A DNA stretch of 10,809 bases from Chrysomallon squamiferum (GCA_012295275.1 SMMR01000022.1:1-10809); one strand, 5' to 3'. Shown: positions 1 through 9,800, numbered from the stretch's first letter. Numbers and translations: made by a program. The notes: generated by a model not told the origin, from the letters alone.

Positions 1-412
1 CATTCTCACTTACTTAGTTACTTGCTTCCTTGCTTACTTAGGTCATTATTTACGTAATTACTTAATTTATTTCTTACTTAGATAATTGTTAACGTTCTTA
101 CTTGCATTCTCATTACTTAGAAACTTGCATCCTTGCTTACTTAGGTCATTATTTACGTACTTAATTACGTTCTTACTTAGATAATTGTTAATGTACAAAT
201 TTGCATTTTTTCACTTATTTGCTCGCTTCCTTGCCAACTTAGATCATTATTTACGTATTTACTTACTTTACTTTTCTTTCCTAGATAGATAATTGTTGTT
301 ACTTACTTACTTAGGTTACCATTTACTAACTTACTCGCTTACTTGCTAACCTAGGACATTAGTTAAGTACTTACTTACATTCTTACTCACATAATTGAAC
401 TATACTGACATG
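1..412 (+). repeat. Satellite unit 1 (412 bp)
   Basis: The window opens at the first base of a unit. Quarters start at 1, 105, 204 and 320 (104, 99, 116 and 93 bp). The excess lies in C, where CTTA words and T runs are added and the usual GTTAATGTAC after ATAATT is replaced by GTTGTTACTTAC. D has ATTGAACTAT, having lost the T of ATTGTAACTAT. Confidence 0.93.
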
Positions 413-854
413 CATTCTCACTTACTTAGTTACTTTGCTTCCTTGCTTACTTAGGTCATTATTTACTTAATTATTTTTTTACTTAATAATTGTTTAATTT
501 ATTTCTTACTTTTAGATAATTGTTAACGTTTTATTTACTTACTTTGCATTCTTCTTACTTAGAAACTTGCATCCTTGCTTACTTAGGTCATTATTTACGT
601 ACTTAATTACGTTCTTACTTAGATAATTGTTAATGTACAAATTTGCATTTTCACTTATTTGCTCGCTTCCTTGCCAACTTAGATCATTATTTACGTACTT
701 ACTTACTTTCTTTCCTAGATAGATAATTGTTAATGTACTTACTTAGGTTACCATTTACTAACTTACTCGCTTACTTGCTAACCTAGGACATTAGTTTACT
801 TACTTACATTTTTACTTACATTCTTACTCACATAATTGTAACTATACTGACATG
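413..854 (+). repeat. Satellite unit 2 (442 bp), irregular A and D
   Basis: Quarter A is expanded. ACGTAA is replaced by ACTTAA, followed by a T-rich run, and there are two ATAATTGTT boxes instead of one (near 486 and 517), suggesting a small internal duplication. D carries an extra CATTTTTACTTA-type word block before CATTCTTACTCAC. B and C are near canonical. Confidence 0.92.
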
Positions 855-1268
855 CATTCTCACTTACTTAGTTACTTGCTTCCTTGCTTACTTAGGTCAT
901 TATTTACGTAATTACTTATTTATTTCTTACTTAATAATTGTTAACGTTCTTACTTGCATTCTCATTTACTTAGAAACTTGCATCCTTGCTTACTTAGGTC
1001 TTTATTTACGTACTTAATTACGTTCTTACTTAGATAATTGTTAATGTACAAATTTGCATTTTCACTTATTTGCTCGCTTCCTTGCCAACTTAGATCATTA
1101 TTACTTACTTACTTTTTTTTCTTTTCTTTCCTAGATAGATAATTGTTAACTTACTTAGGTTACCATTTACCATTTACTAACTTACTGCTTACCTAGGACA
1201 TTAACCTAGGACATTAGTTAAGTACTTACTTACATTCTTACTCACATAATTGTAACTATACTGACATG
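855..1268 (+). repeat. Satellite unit 3 (414 bp), duplicated AvrII-like box in D
   Basis: B has AGGTCTTTATT in place of AGGTCATTATT. C has lost TACGT and gained a T8 run. D contains ACCATTTACCATTT and a doubled 13-base ACCTAGGACATTA, and has lost the CGCTTACTTGCTA segment, so gains and losses nearly cancel in length. Confidence 0.92.
1191..1216 (+). repeat. Exact 13-bp tandem duplication in unit 3
   Basis: ACCTAGGACATTA occurs at 1191-1203 and again at 1204-1216. The box is single in canonical D quarters. It is consistent with slippage or unequal exchange. Confidence 0.95.
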
Positions 1269-1731
1269 CATTCTCACTTACTTAGTTACTTGCTTCCTTG
1301 CTTACTTAGGTCCTTATTTACGTAATTACTTAATTTATTTCTTACTTAAATAATTGTTAAGGTTCTTACTTGCATTATCATTCACTTAGAAACTTGCATC
1401 CTTGCTTACTTAGGTCATTATTTACGTACTTAATTACGTTCTTACTTAGATAATTGTTAATGTACAAATTTGCATTTTCACTTAGTTTGCTCGCTTCCTT
1501 GCCAACTTAGATCATTATTTACGTACTTACTTACTTTCTTTCCTAGATAGATAATTGTTAATGTACTTACTTAGGTTACCATTTTAACTTTACCACTTTA
1601 ACCTAGGACATTAGTTAAGTACTTACTTACATTCTTTCACACTAATTAATTAGTTAACATTATTACTTACTTACTTAATTGTAATTCTTGCTTTCTTACT
1701 CATTAATTGTTACTTTACTGACTTACTTATG
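1269..1731 (+). repeat. Satellite unit 4 (463 bp), long divergent D
   Basis: The first three quarters belong to the GGTCCTT / TTAAATAA / ATCATTCACTT sub-family also seen in units 17 and 18, with AACG changed to AAGG. Quarter D (1580-1731) is 152 bp instead of 94. It loses CTAACTTACTCGC and, after TAAGTACTTACTTACATTCTT, enters sequence with TTAATTAATTAGTTAAC that is not found in other units. Confidence 0.9.
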
Positions 1732-1800
1732 CATTCTTACTTACTTATTTTACTTTACTTTTATTTATTTATTTAATAATTAATTAATTATTTATTAATT
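1590..1800. repeat. Most divergent stretch of the array (unit 4 D / unit 5 A)
   Basis: Between the clean C quarter of unit 4 and the TTAGATAATTGTTAACG box of unit 5, unit landmarks are sparse. Only CCTAGGACATTAGTTAAG, an ACTGAC fragment near 1717 and GCATTCTTAC (1731-1740) are recognisable. The rest is CTTA words and AATTAATT/TTTATTTA simple sequence. No terminal inverted repeats, target-site duplication or coding potential is apparent, so it looks like locally decayed and expanded satellite rather than an inserted element. Confidence 0.65.
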
Positions 1801-2175
1801 ACTTTTAATTTATTTCTTACTTAGATAATTGTTAACGTTCTTACTTGCATTCTTCACTTACTTAGAAACTTGCATCCTTGTTACTTTTATTTTAGGTCAT
1901 TATTTACGTACTTAATTACGTTCTTACTTAGATAATTGTTAATGTACAAATTTGCATTTTCACTTATTTGCTCGCTTCCTTGCCAACTTAGATCATTATT
2001 TACGTACTTACTTACTTTCTTTCCTAGATAGATAATTGTTAATGTACTTACTTAGGTTACCATTTACTAACTTACTCGCTTACTTGCTAACCTAGGACAT
2101 TAGTTAAGTACTTACTTACATTCTTACTCACATAATTGTAACTACATAATTGCATAACTCATGACACTGACATCT
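1732..2175 (+). repeat. Satellite unit 5 (444 bp), divergent A
   Basis: Quarter A is largely replaced by simple T/A-rich sequence (ATTTATTTATTTAATAATTAA and AATT repeats, about 1750-1800) before canonical TTAGATAATTGTTAACG resumes at 1823. C is canonical. The end of D is disturbed: ACATAATTG appears twice (2120s and 2140s), and the usual TGACATGCATT is TGACATCTCATT. Confidence 0.9.
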
Positions 2176-2593
2176 CATTTCTCACTTACTTCCTTACTTG
2201 CTTCTTTATTTACTTAGGTCATTATTTACGTAATTACTTAATTTATTTCTTACTTAGATAATTGTTAACGTTCGTTACTTGCATTCTCAATTACTTAGAA
2301 ACTTGCATCCTTGCTTACTTAGGTCATTATTTACGTACTTAATTACGTTCTTACTTAGATAATTGTTAATACAAATTTGCATTTTTGCATTTTTCACTTA
2401 TTTGCTCGCTTCCTTGCCAACTTAGATCATTATTTATTACTTACTTACTTACTTTCTTTCCTAGATAGATAATTGTTAATGTACTTATTTTAGGTTACCA
2501 TTTACTAACTTACTCGCTTACTTTGCTAACCTAGGACATTAGTTAAGTACTTACTTACATTCTTACTCACATAATTGTAACTATACTGACATG
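2176..2593 (+). repeat. Satellite unit 6 (418 bp)
   Basis: The start is altered (CATTTCTCACTTACTTCC), so this boundary is good to within a few bases. A otherwise has GGTCATT and AGATAA, with an extra G in ACGTTCGTTAC. B lacks TG in TTAATGTAC, and the B/C junction carries a doubled GCATTTTT (2379-2394). Confidence 0.9.
2379..2394 (+). repeat. Exact 8-bp tandem duplication at the B/C junction of unit 6
   Basis: GCATTTTT occurs at 2379-2386 and again at 2387-2394. The canonical junction has one copy followed by CAC. Confidence 0.95.
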
Positions 2594-2710
2594 CATTCTC
2601 ACTTACTTAGTTACTTGCTTCCTTGCTTACTTAGGTCATTATTTACGTAATTACTTAATTTATTTCTTACTTAAATAATTGTTAACGTTCTTACTTGCAT
2701 TCTCATTCAT

Positions 2711-2756
2711 TTTAGAAACTTGCATCCTTGCTTACTTTCATTATTTAGAAACTTGC
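2711..2756 (+). repeat. 13-bp direct repeat with 33-bp offset in unit 7 B
   Basis: TTTAGAAACTTGC occurs at 2711-2723 and 2744-2756. Each copy is preceded by a CATT-like word, so about 33 bp of the start of B has been duplicated and the second copy then diverges. Confidence 0.88.
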
Positions 2757-2779
2757 GTTTACTTGCTTACTTAGTTCAA

Positions 2780-2791
2780 TTTTTTTTTTTT
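2780..2791 (+). repeat. T12 homopolymer
   Basis: Twelve consecutive T residues inside the rearranged B quarter of unit 7. No equivalent run exists in canonical units. Confidence 0.9.
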
Positions 2792-3062
2792 AATTAATTT
2801 TGTTTACTTAGATAATTGTTAATGTACAAATTTGCATTTTCACTTATTTGCTCGCTTCCTTGCCAACTTAGATCATTATTTATTTACTTTTTTTACTTAC
2901 TTTTTTTCCTAGATAGATAATTGTTAATTTACTTACTTAGGTTACCATTTACTAACTTTACGCTTACTTGCTAACCTAGGACATTAGTTAAGTACTTACT
3001 TACTTACATTCTTACTCACATAATTGTAACTATACTGACATGCATTTACTTACTTTAGTTAC

Positions 3063-3074
3063 TTTTTTTTTTTT
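3063..3074 (+). repeat. T12 homopolymer
   Basis: Twelve consecutive T residues replace the CTTGCTTCCT segment of quarter A in unit 8. It could be real slippage or a base-calling or assembly artefact. Confidence 0.9.
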
Positions 3075-3185
3075 GCTTATTTAGGTCATTATTTACGTAA
3101 TTATTTATTTTTATTTCTTACTTAGATAATTGTTAACGTTCTTACTTGCATTTCTCATTACTTAGAAACTTGCATCATCCTTACT

Positions 3186-3203
3186 TAGGTCATTTAGGTC
3201 ATT
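3186..3203 (+). repeat. Exact 9-bp tandem duplication in unit 8 B
   Basis: TAGGTCATT occurs at 3186-3194 and 3195-3203, doubling the conserved GGTCATT landmark. Confidence 0.95.
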
Positions 3204-3474
3204 ATTATTTACGTTAACTTAATTACGTTCTTATTTAGATAATTGCATTTAATGTACAATTTTTGCATTTTTATTTATTTGCTTGCTTCCTTTCCTTGCC
3301 AACTTAGATCATTATTTACGTACTTACTTTTACTTTTCTTTCCTAGATAGATAATTGTTAATGTACTTTTAGGTTACCATTTACTAACTTACTCGCTTAC
3401 TTTGCTAACCTAGGACATTAGTTACTTACTTACTTTACATTCATTACTCACATAATTGTAACTATACTGACATG

Positions 3475-3904
3475 CATTCTTACTTAGTTTACTTACTTAG
3501 GTTTGCTTTGCTTCCTTGCTTATTTAGGTCATTATTTATTTAATTATTTTAATTTATTTCTTACTTAGATAATTGTTAACGTTCTTACTTGCATTCTCAT
3601 TACTTAGAAACTTTGCATCCTTGCTTTAGGTCATTATTTTTACGTACTTAATTACGTTCTTACTTAGATAATTGTTAATGTACAAATTTTGCATTTTTCT
3701 TACTTATTTGCTCGCTTCCTTGCCAACTTAGATCATTATTTTTACTTTACTTACTTACTTTTTTTCCTAGATAGATAATTGTTTAATACTTACTTAGGTT
3801 TTTAGGTTACCATTTACTAACTTACTCGCTTACTTGCTAACCTAGGACATTAGTTACTTACTTACTTACATTCTTACTCACATAATTGTAACTATACTGA
3901 CATG
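3475..3904 (+). repeat. Satellite unit 9 (430 bp)
   Basis: All four quarters are present with scattered gains of T: GTTTGCTTTGC in A, ACTTTGCATCC in B, and a T run replacing ACGTA in C. TAGGTT is doubled at the C/D boundary (near 3795-3810). A has lost ACGTA (ATTTATTTAATTA). Confidence 0.92.
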
Positions 3905-4376
3905 CATTTCACTTACTTACTTTACTTACTTGCTTCCTTGCTTACTTAGGTCATTATTTACGTAATTATTTTTTAATTTATTTCTTACTTAGATAATTGT
4001 TAACGTTCTTACTTGCATTCTCACTTACTTAGAAACTTGCATCCTTGCTTACTTAGGTCATTTATTTTTACGTACTTTAATTACGTTTCTTACTTAGATA
4101 ATTGTTAAATTGCATTTTACAAATTTGCATTTTTTCATTTTATTTTATTTTAGCTTCCTTGCCAATTAGATCATTATTTACGTACTTACTTTACTTTTCT
4201 TCCTAGAGATAGATAATTAATTGTACTACTTAGGTTACCATTTACTAACTTTTCGCTTACTTTAACTAGGACATTTAACTAACTTACTTACTTAGCTTAC
4301 TTACTAACCTAGGACATTAGTTAACTATTACTTACTTACATACTTACTCACATAATTGTTAACTATACTTGACATG
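3905..4376 (+). repeat. Satellite unit 10 (472 bp), longest unit, partly duplicated D
   Basis: This is the longest copy. B gains T residues and an extra GCATTTTA, and C has lost GCTCGC and carries CTAGAGATAGATAATTAATTG. Quarter D (4239-4376, 138 bp) contains two successive imperfect versions of the CTAACTTACT...CTAGGACATT segment, the second offset by about 34-43 bp, which explains most of the added length. Confidence 0.91.
4244..4320 (+). repeat. Imperfect internal duplication in unit 10 D
   Basis: ACTAACTT recurs at 4244 and 4278, and the GGACATT box recurs 43 bp apart (ACATT at 4271 and 4314). Two diverged versions of the CTAACTT-CGCTTACTT-CTAGGACATT segment therefore lie in tandem. Confidence 0.8.
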
Positions 4377-4811
4377 CATTTATTTTACTTACTTACTTGC
4401 TTCCTTTATTTACTTAGGTTAATTATTATTTACGTAATTATTTTAATTTATTATAATTTACTTAGATAATTGTTAACGTGCTTACTTGCATTCTCACTTT
4501 TACTTAGAAACTTGCATCCTTACTTTTTATTATTTAGGTCATTATTTACGTATTTAATTATTTTCTTATTTTAGATAATTGTTAATTACAAATTTGCATT
4601 TTCATTTATTTCTTTCTTCCTTGCCAACTTAGATCATTATTTACGTACTTACTTACTTTCTTTCCTAGATAGATAATTGTTAATGTACTTACTTAGGTTA
4701 CCATTTACTAACTTACTCGCTTACTTGCTAACCTAGGACATTAGTTAACTTTACTCACATAATTGTAACTTACATTGCATTCTCACATAATTGTAACTTA
4801 TACTTGACATG
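4377..4811 (+). repeat. Satellite unit 11 (435 bp), duplicated D end
   Basis: This is the first unit with the AACGTGC variant that becomes common further right. B is T-rich with CGTA/CGTT words lost, while C from CTTGCC onward is canonical. The end of D carries an exact 19-base direct repeat (4754-4772 and 4782-4800) with TTGCATTCT between the copies, a miniature copy of the unit junction. Confidence 0.92.
4754..4800 (+). repeat. Exact 19-bp direct repeat in unit 11 D
   Basis: CTCACATAATTGTAACTTA occurs at 4754-4772 and 4782-4800 with a 9-bp TTGCATTCT-like spacer. This doubles the D version of the ATAATTG box. Confidence 0.95.
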
Positions 4812-5244
4812 CATTCTCTTACTTACTTAGTTACTTGCTTTTTATTTACTTTTGCATTTATTTCTTAATTATTATTTACGTAATTACTTTAATTTTATTT
4901 TCTTACTTAAATAATTGTTAACGTTCTTACTTGCATTCTCATTTACTTAGAAACTTGCATCCTTGCTTACTTAGGTCATTATTTACGTACTTAATTACGT
5001 TCTTACTTAGATAATTGTTAATGTACAAATTTGCATTTTTTTCACTTATTTGCTCGCTTCCTTTCAACTTAGATCATTATTTTATTTACTTTTCTTTATT
5101 TTTACTTTTTTCCTAGATAGATAATTGTTAATGTACTTACTTAGGTTACCATTTACTAACTTACTCGCTTACTTTGCTAACCTAGGACATTAGTTACTTA
5201 CTTACTTACATTCTTACTCACATAATTGTAACTATACTGACATG
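4812..5244 (+). repeat. Satellite unit 12 (433 bp)
   Basis: In A, the GCTTCCTTGC...AGGTCA stretch is replaced by T-rich sequence before TTATTTACGTAATTAC resumes. TTAAATAA and CTCATTTACTT variants are present. C has lost GCCAAC to TCAAC and its ACGTA, with T-rich words in their place. D is near canonical. Confidence 0.92.
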
Positions 5245-5680
5245 CATTCTCACTTACTTAGTTACTTGCTTCCTTGCTTACTTCTTAGGTCATTATTTAC
5301 GTAATAATTTAATTTAATTTTATTTCTTAGATTAATGTTGTTAATTTTGCATTCTTACTTGAAATTCTCATCCTTTTACTTAGGAAATTATTGCATCCTT
5401 AATTACTTAGGTCATTATTTTATGTACTTAATTACGTTCTTATTTTAGATAATTGTTATTTGTACAAATTTGCATTTTCAGATAATTTTTTTTGCTAGCT
5501 TCCTTTGATCAACTTAGATCATTATTTACGTTACTTTTTTACTTTTTTCCTAGATAGATAATTGTTAATGTACTTACTTAGGTTACCATTTACTAACTTA
5601 CTCGCTTACTTGCTAACCTAGGACATTAGTTAAGTACTTACTTACATTCTTACTCACATAATTGTAACTATACTGACATG
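5245..5680 (+). repeat. Satellite unit 13 (436 bp), heavily altered A/B
   Basis: From about 5303 to 5515 this copy diverges strongly. The A box ATAATTGTTAACG is broken to ATTAATGTTGTTAAT, the start of B is scrambled (GAAATTCTCATCC), and C begins CAGATAATTTT with GCTAGCTTCC and TTGATCAAC. D is canonical. It is the last strongly decayed unit before the homogeneous zone. Confidence 0.91.
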
Positions 5681-6084
5681 CATTCTCACTTACTTAGTTA
5701 CTTGCTTCCTTGCTTACTTAGGTCCTTATTTACGTAATTACTTAATTTATTTCTTACTTAAATAATTGTTAACGTTCTTACTTGCATTCTCAATTACTTA
5801 GAAACTTGCATCCTTGCTTACTTAGGTCATTATTTACGTACTTAATTACGTTCTTACTTAGATAATTGTTAATGTACAAATTTGCATTTTCACTTAGTTG
5901 CTCGCTTCCTTGCCAACTTAGATCATTATTTACGTACTTACTTACTTTTCTTCCTAGATAGATAATTGTTAATGTACTTACTTAGGTTACCATTTACTAA
6001 CTTACTCGCTTACTTTCTAACCTAGGACATTAGTTAAGTACTTACTTACATTCTTACTCACATAATTGTAACTATACTGACATG
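5681..6084 (+). repeat. Satellite unit 14 (404 bp)
   Basis: First unit of exactly canonical length and start of the homogeneous zone. Markers are GGTCCTT and TTAAATAA in A, CTCAATTACTT in B, TAGTTGCTCGC and CTTTTCTTCC in C, and CTTTCTAACC in D. The same C/D marker set recurs only in unit 22, 3.3 kb away. Confidence 0.95.
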
Positions 6085-6507
6085 CATTCTCACTTACTTA
6101 GTTACTTGCTTCCTTGCTTACTTAGGTCATTATTTACGTAATTACTTAATTTATTTCTTACTTAAATAATTGTTAACGTTCTTACTTGCATTATCATTCA
6201 CTTAGAAACTTGCATCCTTGCTTACTTAGGGTTAATTATTTACGTACTTAATTACGTTCTTACTTAGATAATTGTTAATGTACAAATTTGTACAAATTTG
6301 AATTTCACTTTTTCACTTATTTGCTCGCTTCCTTGCCAACTTAGATCATTATTTACGTACTTACTTACTTTCTTTCCTAGATAGATAATTGTTAATGTAC
6401 TTACTTAGGTTACCATTTACTAACTTACTCGCTTACTTGCTAACCTAGGACATTAGTTAAGTACTTACTTACATTCTTACTCACATAATTGTAACTATAC
6501 TGACATG
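6085..6507 (+). repeat. Satellite unit 15 (423 bp)
   Basis: A has GGTCATT with TTAAATAA, and B has ATCATTCACTT. B has GGGTTAATTATTT in place of GGTCATTATTT. The added length is at the B/C junction: TACAAATTTG is doubled (6281-6300), followed by GAATTTCACTTTTTCAC. C and D are canonical. Confidence 0.95.
6281..6300 (+). repeat. Exact 10-bp tandem duplication at the B/C junction of unit 15
   Basis: TACAAATTTG occurs at 6281-6290 and 6291-6300. The duplicated piece contains the CAAATTTG palindrome that normally ends sub-unit B once. Confidence 0.95.
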
Positions 6508-6911
6508 CATTCTCACTTACTTAGTTACTTGCTTCCTTGCTTACTTAGGTCATTATTTACGTAATTACTTAATTTATTTCTTACTTAGATAATTGTTAAC
6601 GTGCTTACTTGCATTCTCACTTACTTAGAAACTTGCATCCTTGCTTACTTAGGTCATTATTTACGTACTTAATTACGTTCTTACTTAGATAATTGTTAAT
6701 GTACAAATTTGCATTTTCACTTATTTGCTCGCTTCCTTGCCAACTTAGATCATTATTTACGTACTTACTTACTTTCTTTCCTAGATAGATAATTGTTAAT
6801 GTACTTACTTAGGTTACCATTTACTAACTTACTCGCTTACTTGCTAACCTAGGACATTAGTTAAGTACTTACTTACATTCTTACTCACATAATTGTAACT
6901 ATACTGACATG
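6508..6911 (+). repeat. Satellite unit 16 (404 bp)
   Basis: Clean unit. Markers are GGTCATT, TTAGATAA, AACGTGC, CTCACTTACTT, TATTTGCTCGC, CTTTCTTTCC and CTTGCTAACC. It shows the regular linkage of AACGTGC with CTCACTTACTT. Confidence 0.95.
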
Positions 6912-7315
6912 CATTCTCACTTACTTAGTTACTTGCTTCCTTGCTTACTTAGGTCCTTATTTACGTAATTACTTAATTTATTTCTTACTTAAATAATTGT
7001 TAACGTTCTTACTTGCATTATCATTCACTTAGAAACTTGCATCCTTGCTTACTTAGGTCATTATTTACGTACTTAATTACGTTCTTACTTAGATAATTGT
7101 TAATGTACAAATTTGCATTTTCACTTAGTTGCTCGCTTCCTTGCCAACTTAGATCATTATTTACGTACTTACTTACTTTCTTTCCTAGATAGATAATTGT
7201 TAATGTACTTACTTAGGTTACCATTTACTAACTTACTCGCTTACTTGCTAACCTAGGACATTAGTTAAGTACTTACTTACATTCTTACTCACATAATTGT
7301 AACTATACTGACATG
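6912..7315 (+). repeat. Satellite unit 17 (404 bp)
   Basis: Clean unit of the GGTCCTT / TTAAATAA / ATCATTCACTT / TAGTTGCTCGC sub-family. It matches the first three quarters of unit 4, about 5.6 kb upstream, at these markers. Confidence 0.95.
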
Positions 7316-7731
7316 CATTCTCACTTTTTTACTTACTTGGTTCCTTGCTTACTTAGGTCCTTATTTACGTAATTACTTAATTTGTTTCTTACTTAAATAA
7401 TTGTTAACGTTCTTACTTGCATTATCATTCACTTAGAAACTTGCATCCTTGCTTACTTAGGTCATTATTTACGTACTTAATTACGTTCTTACTTAGATAA
7501 TTGTTAATGTACAAATTTGCATTTTCACTTATTTGCTCGCTTCCTTGCCAACTTAGATCATTATTTATTTACTTACTTACTTACTTTTTTTCTTTCCTAG
7601 ATAGATAGATAATTGTTAATGTACTTACTTAGGTTACCATTTACTAACTTACTCGCTTACTTGCTAACCTAGGACATTAGTTAAGTACTTACTTACATTC
7701 TTACTCACATAATTGTAACTATACTGACATG
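7316..7731 (+). repeat. Satellite unit 18 (416 bp)
   Basis: Same A/B sub-family as unit 17 but with TATTTGCTCGC. Its start reads CTCACTTTTTTACTTACTTGGTTCC, and TTTGTTTCTT replaces TTTATTTCTT. C is 12 bp longer through added CTTA words, T residues and an extra GATA (GATAGATAGATAATTG). Confidence 0.95.
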
Positions 7732-8135
7732 CATTCTCACTTACTTACTTACTTGCTTCCTTGCTTACTTAGGTCATTATTTACGTAATTACTTAATTTA
7801 TTTCTTACTTAGATAATTGTTAACGTGCTTACTTGCATTCTCACTTACTTAGAAACTTGCATCCTTGCTTACTTAGGTCATTATTTACGTACTTAATTAC
7901 GTTCTTACTTAGATAATTGTTAATGTACAAATTTGCATTTTCACTTAGTTGCTCGCTTCCTTGCCAACTTAGATCATTATTTACGTACTTACTTACTTTC
8001 CTTCCTAGATAGATAATTGTTAATGTACTTACTTAGGTTACCATTTACTAACTTACTCGCTTACTTGCTAACCTAGGACATTAGTTAAGTACTTACTTAC
8101 ATTCTTACTCACATAATTGTAACTATACTGACATG
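7732..8135 (+). repeat. Satellite unit 19 (404 bp)
   Basis: Clean unit with AACGTGC, CTCACTTACTT and TAGTTGCTCGC. TAGTTACTTGC at the start has become TACTTACTTGC, and the C pyrimidine stretch is CTTTCCTTCC. Confidence 0.95.
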
Positions 8136-8555
8136 CATTCTCACTTACTTAGTTACTTGCTTCCTTGCTTACTTAGGTCATTATTTTATTTACGTAATTA
8201 CTTAATTTATTTCTTACTTAGATAATTGTTAACGTTCTTATTTTGCATTCTCACTTACTTAGAAACTTGCATCCTTGCTTACTTTAGGTCATTATTTACG
8301 TACTTAATTACGTTCTTACTTAGATAATTGTTAATGTACAAATTTGCATTTTCACTTATTTGCTCTTCCTTCTTTGCCAACTTAGATCATTATTTTACTT
8401 ACTTACTTACTTCTTTTCTTCCTAGATAGATAATTGTTAATGTACTTACTTAGGTTACCATTTACTAACTTACTCGCTTACTTGCTAACCTAGGACATTA
8501 GTTAATTGTTACTTACTTACATTCTTACTCACATAATTGTAACTATACTGACATG
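8136..8555 (+). repeat. Satellite unit 20 (420 bp)
   Basis: A carries an added TATT in ATTATTTTATTTACG, and TTCTTACTTGC has become TTCTTATTTTGC. C has GCTCTTCCTTCTTTGCC and has lost ACGTA. D has AGTTAATTGTTACTTAC in place of AGTTAAGTACTTAC. Confidence 0.95.
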
Positions 8556-8988
8556 CATTCTCTTACTTACTTACTTACTTCTTACTTACTTCCTTGCTTA
8601 CTTAGGTCATTATTTACGTAATTATTTAATTATTTAATTTTAATTTATTTATTCTTACTTAATAATTGTTAACGTGCTTACTTGCATTCTCACTTACTTA
8701 GAAACTTGCATCCTTGCTTACTTAGGTCATTATTTACGTACTTAATTACGTTCTTACTTAGATAATTGTTAATGTACAAATTTGCATTTTCACTTATTTG
8801 CTCGCTTCCTTGCCAACTTAGATCATTATTTACGTACTTACTTACTTACTTTCTTTCCTAGATAGATAATTGTTAATGTACTTACTTAGGTTACCATTTA
8901 CTAACTTACTCGCTTACTTGCTAACCTAGGACATTAGTTAAGTACTTACTTACATTCTTACTCACATAATTGTAACTATACTGACATG
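8556..8988 (+). repeat. Satellite unit 21 (433 bp), expanded A
   Basis: Most irregular unit of the right-hand zone. A begins with an expanded CTTA run and contains repeated AATTATTT words (about 8618-8650) before AATAATTGTTAACGTGC. B, C and D are canonical except for one extra CTTA word in C. Confidence 0.95.
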
Positions 8989-9396
8989 CATTCTCACTTA
9001 CTTAGTTACTTGCTTCCTTGCTTACTTAGGTCATTATTTACGTAATTACTTAATTTATTTCTTACTTAGATAATTGTTAACGTTCTTACTTGCATTCTCA
9101 TTTACTTAGAAACTTGCATCCTTGCTTACTTACTTAGGTCATTATTTACGTACTTAATTACGTTCTTACTTAGATAATTGTTAATGTACAAATTTGCATT
9201 TTCACTTAGTTGCTCGCTTCCTTGCCAACTTAGATCATTATTTACGTACTTACTTACTTTTCTTCCTAGATAGATAATTGTTAATGTACTTACTTAGGTT
9301 ACCATTTACTAACTTACTCGCTTACTTTCTAACCTAGGACATTAGTTAAGTACTTACTTACATTCTTACTCACATAATTGTAACTATACTGACATG
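8989..9396 (+). repeat. Satellite unit 22 (408 bp)
   Basis: Clean apart from exactly one extra CTTA word in B (GCTTACTTACTTAGG), a direct case of one-word slippage. C/D markers TAGTTGCTCGC, CTTTTCTTCC and CTTTCTAACC match unit 14. Confidence 0.95.
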
Positions 9397-9800
9397 CATT
9401 CTCACTTACTTAGTTACTTGCTTCCTTGCTTACTTAGGTCATTATTTACGTAATTACTTAATTTATTTCTTACTTAGATAATTGTTAACGTGCTTACTTG
9501 CATTCTCACTTACTTAGAAACTTGCATCCTTGCTTACTTAGGTCATTATTTACGTACTTAATTACGTTCTTACTTAGATAATTGTTAATGTACAAATTTG
9601 CATTTTCACTTAGTTGCTCGCTTCCTTGCCAACTTAGATCATTATTTACGTACTTACTTACTTTTCTTCCTAGATAGATAATTGTTAATGTACTTACTTA
9701 GGTTACCATTTACTAACTTACTCGCTTACTTGCTAACCTAGGACATTAGTTAAGTACTTACTTACATTCTTACTCACATAATTGTAACTATACTGACATG
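9397..9800 (+). repeat. Satellite unit 23 (404 bp)
   Basis: Clean unit with AACGTGC, CTCACTTACTT, TAGTTGCTCGC, CTTTTCTTCC and CTTGCTAACC. Its ATAATTGT boxes start at 9478, 9578, 9678 and 9778, exactly 100 bp apart. Confidence 0.96.

Larger units (their letters stand above)
2594..3042 (+). repeat. Satellite unit 7 (449 bp), rearranged B
   Basis: A is canonical with TTAAATAA. Quarter B is rearranged: TTTAGAAACTTGC occurs twice (2711-2723 and 2744-2756), AGGTCATTATTTACGTA is replaced by AGTTCAAT, and a T12 run (2780-2791) precedes the returning TTAGATAATTGTTAATG. C has T runs and no TACGTA. Confidence 0.92.
3043..3474 (+). repeat. Satellite unit 8 (432 bp)
   Basis: In A, a T12 run (3063-3074) replaces the GCTTCCT segment. 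B has CATCATCC, a tandem 9-base TAGGTCATT duplication (3186-3203) and an extra CATT inside the ATAATTG-TTAATG box. C has GCTTGC instead of GCTCGC and a short TTCC duplication. Confidence 0.92.

Noticed and set aside
1590-1800. Inserted transposon at the divergent junction
   Set aside because: There are no terminal inverted repeats, no target duplication and no coding sequence, and satellite landmarks persist inside the stretch.
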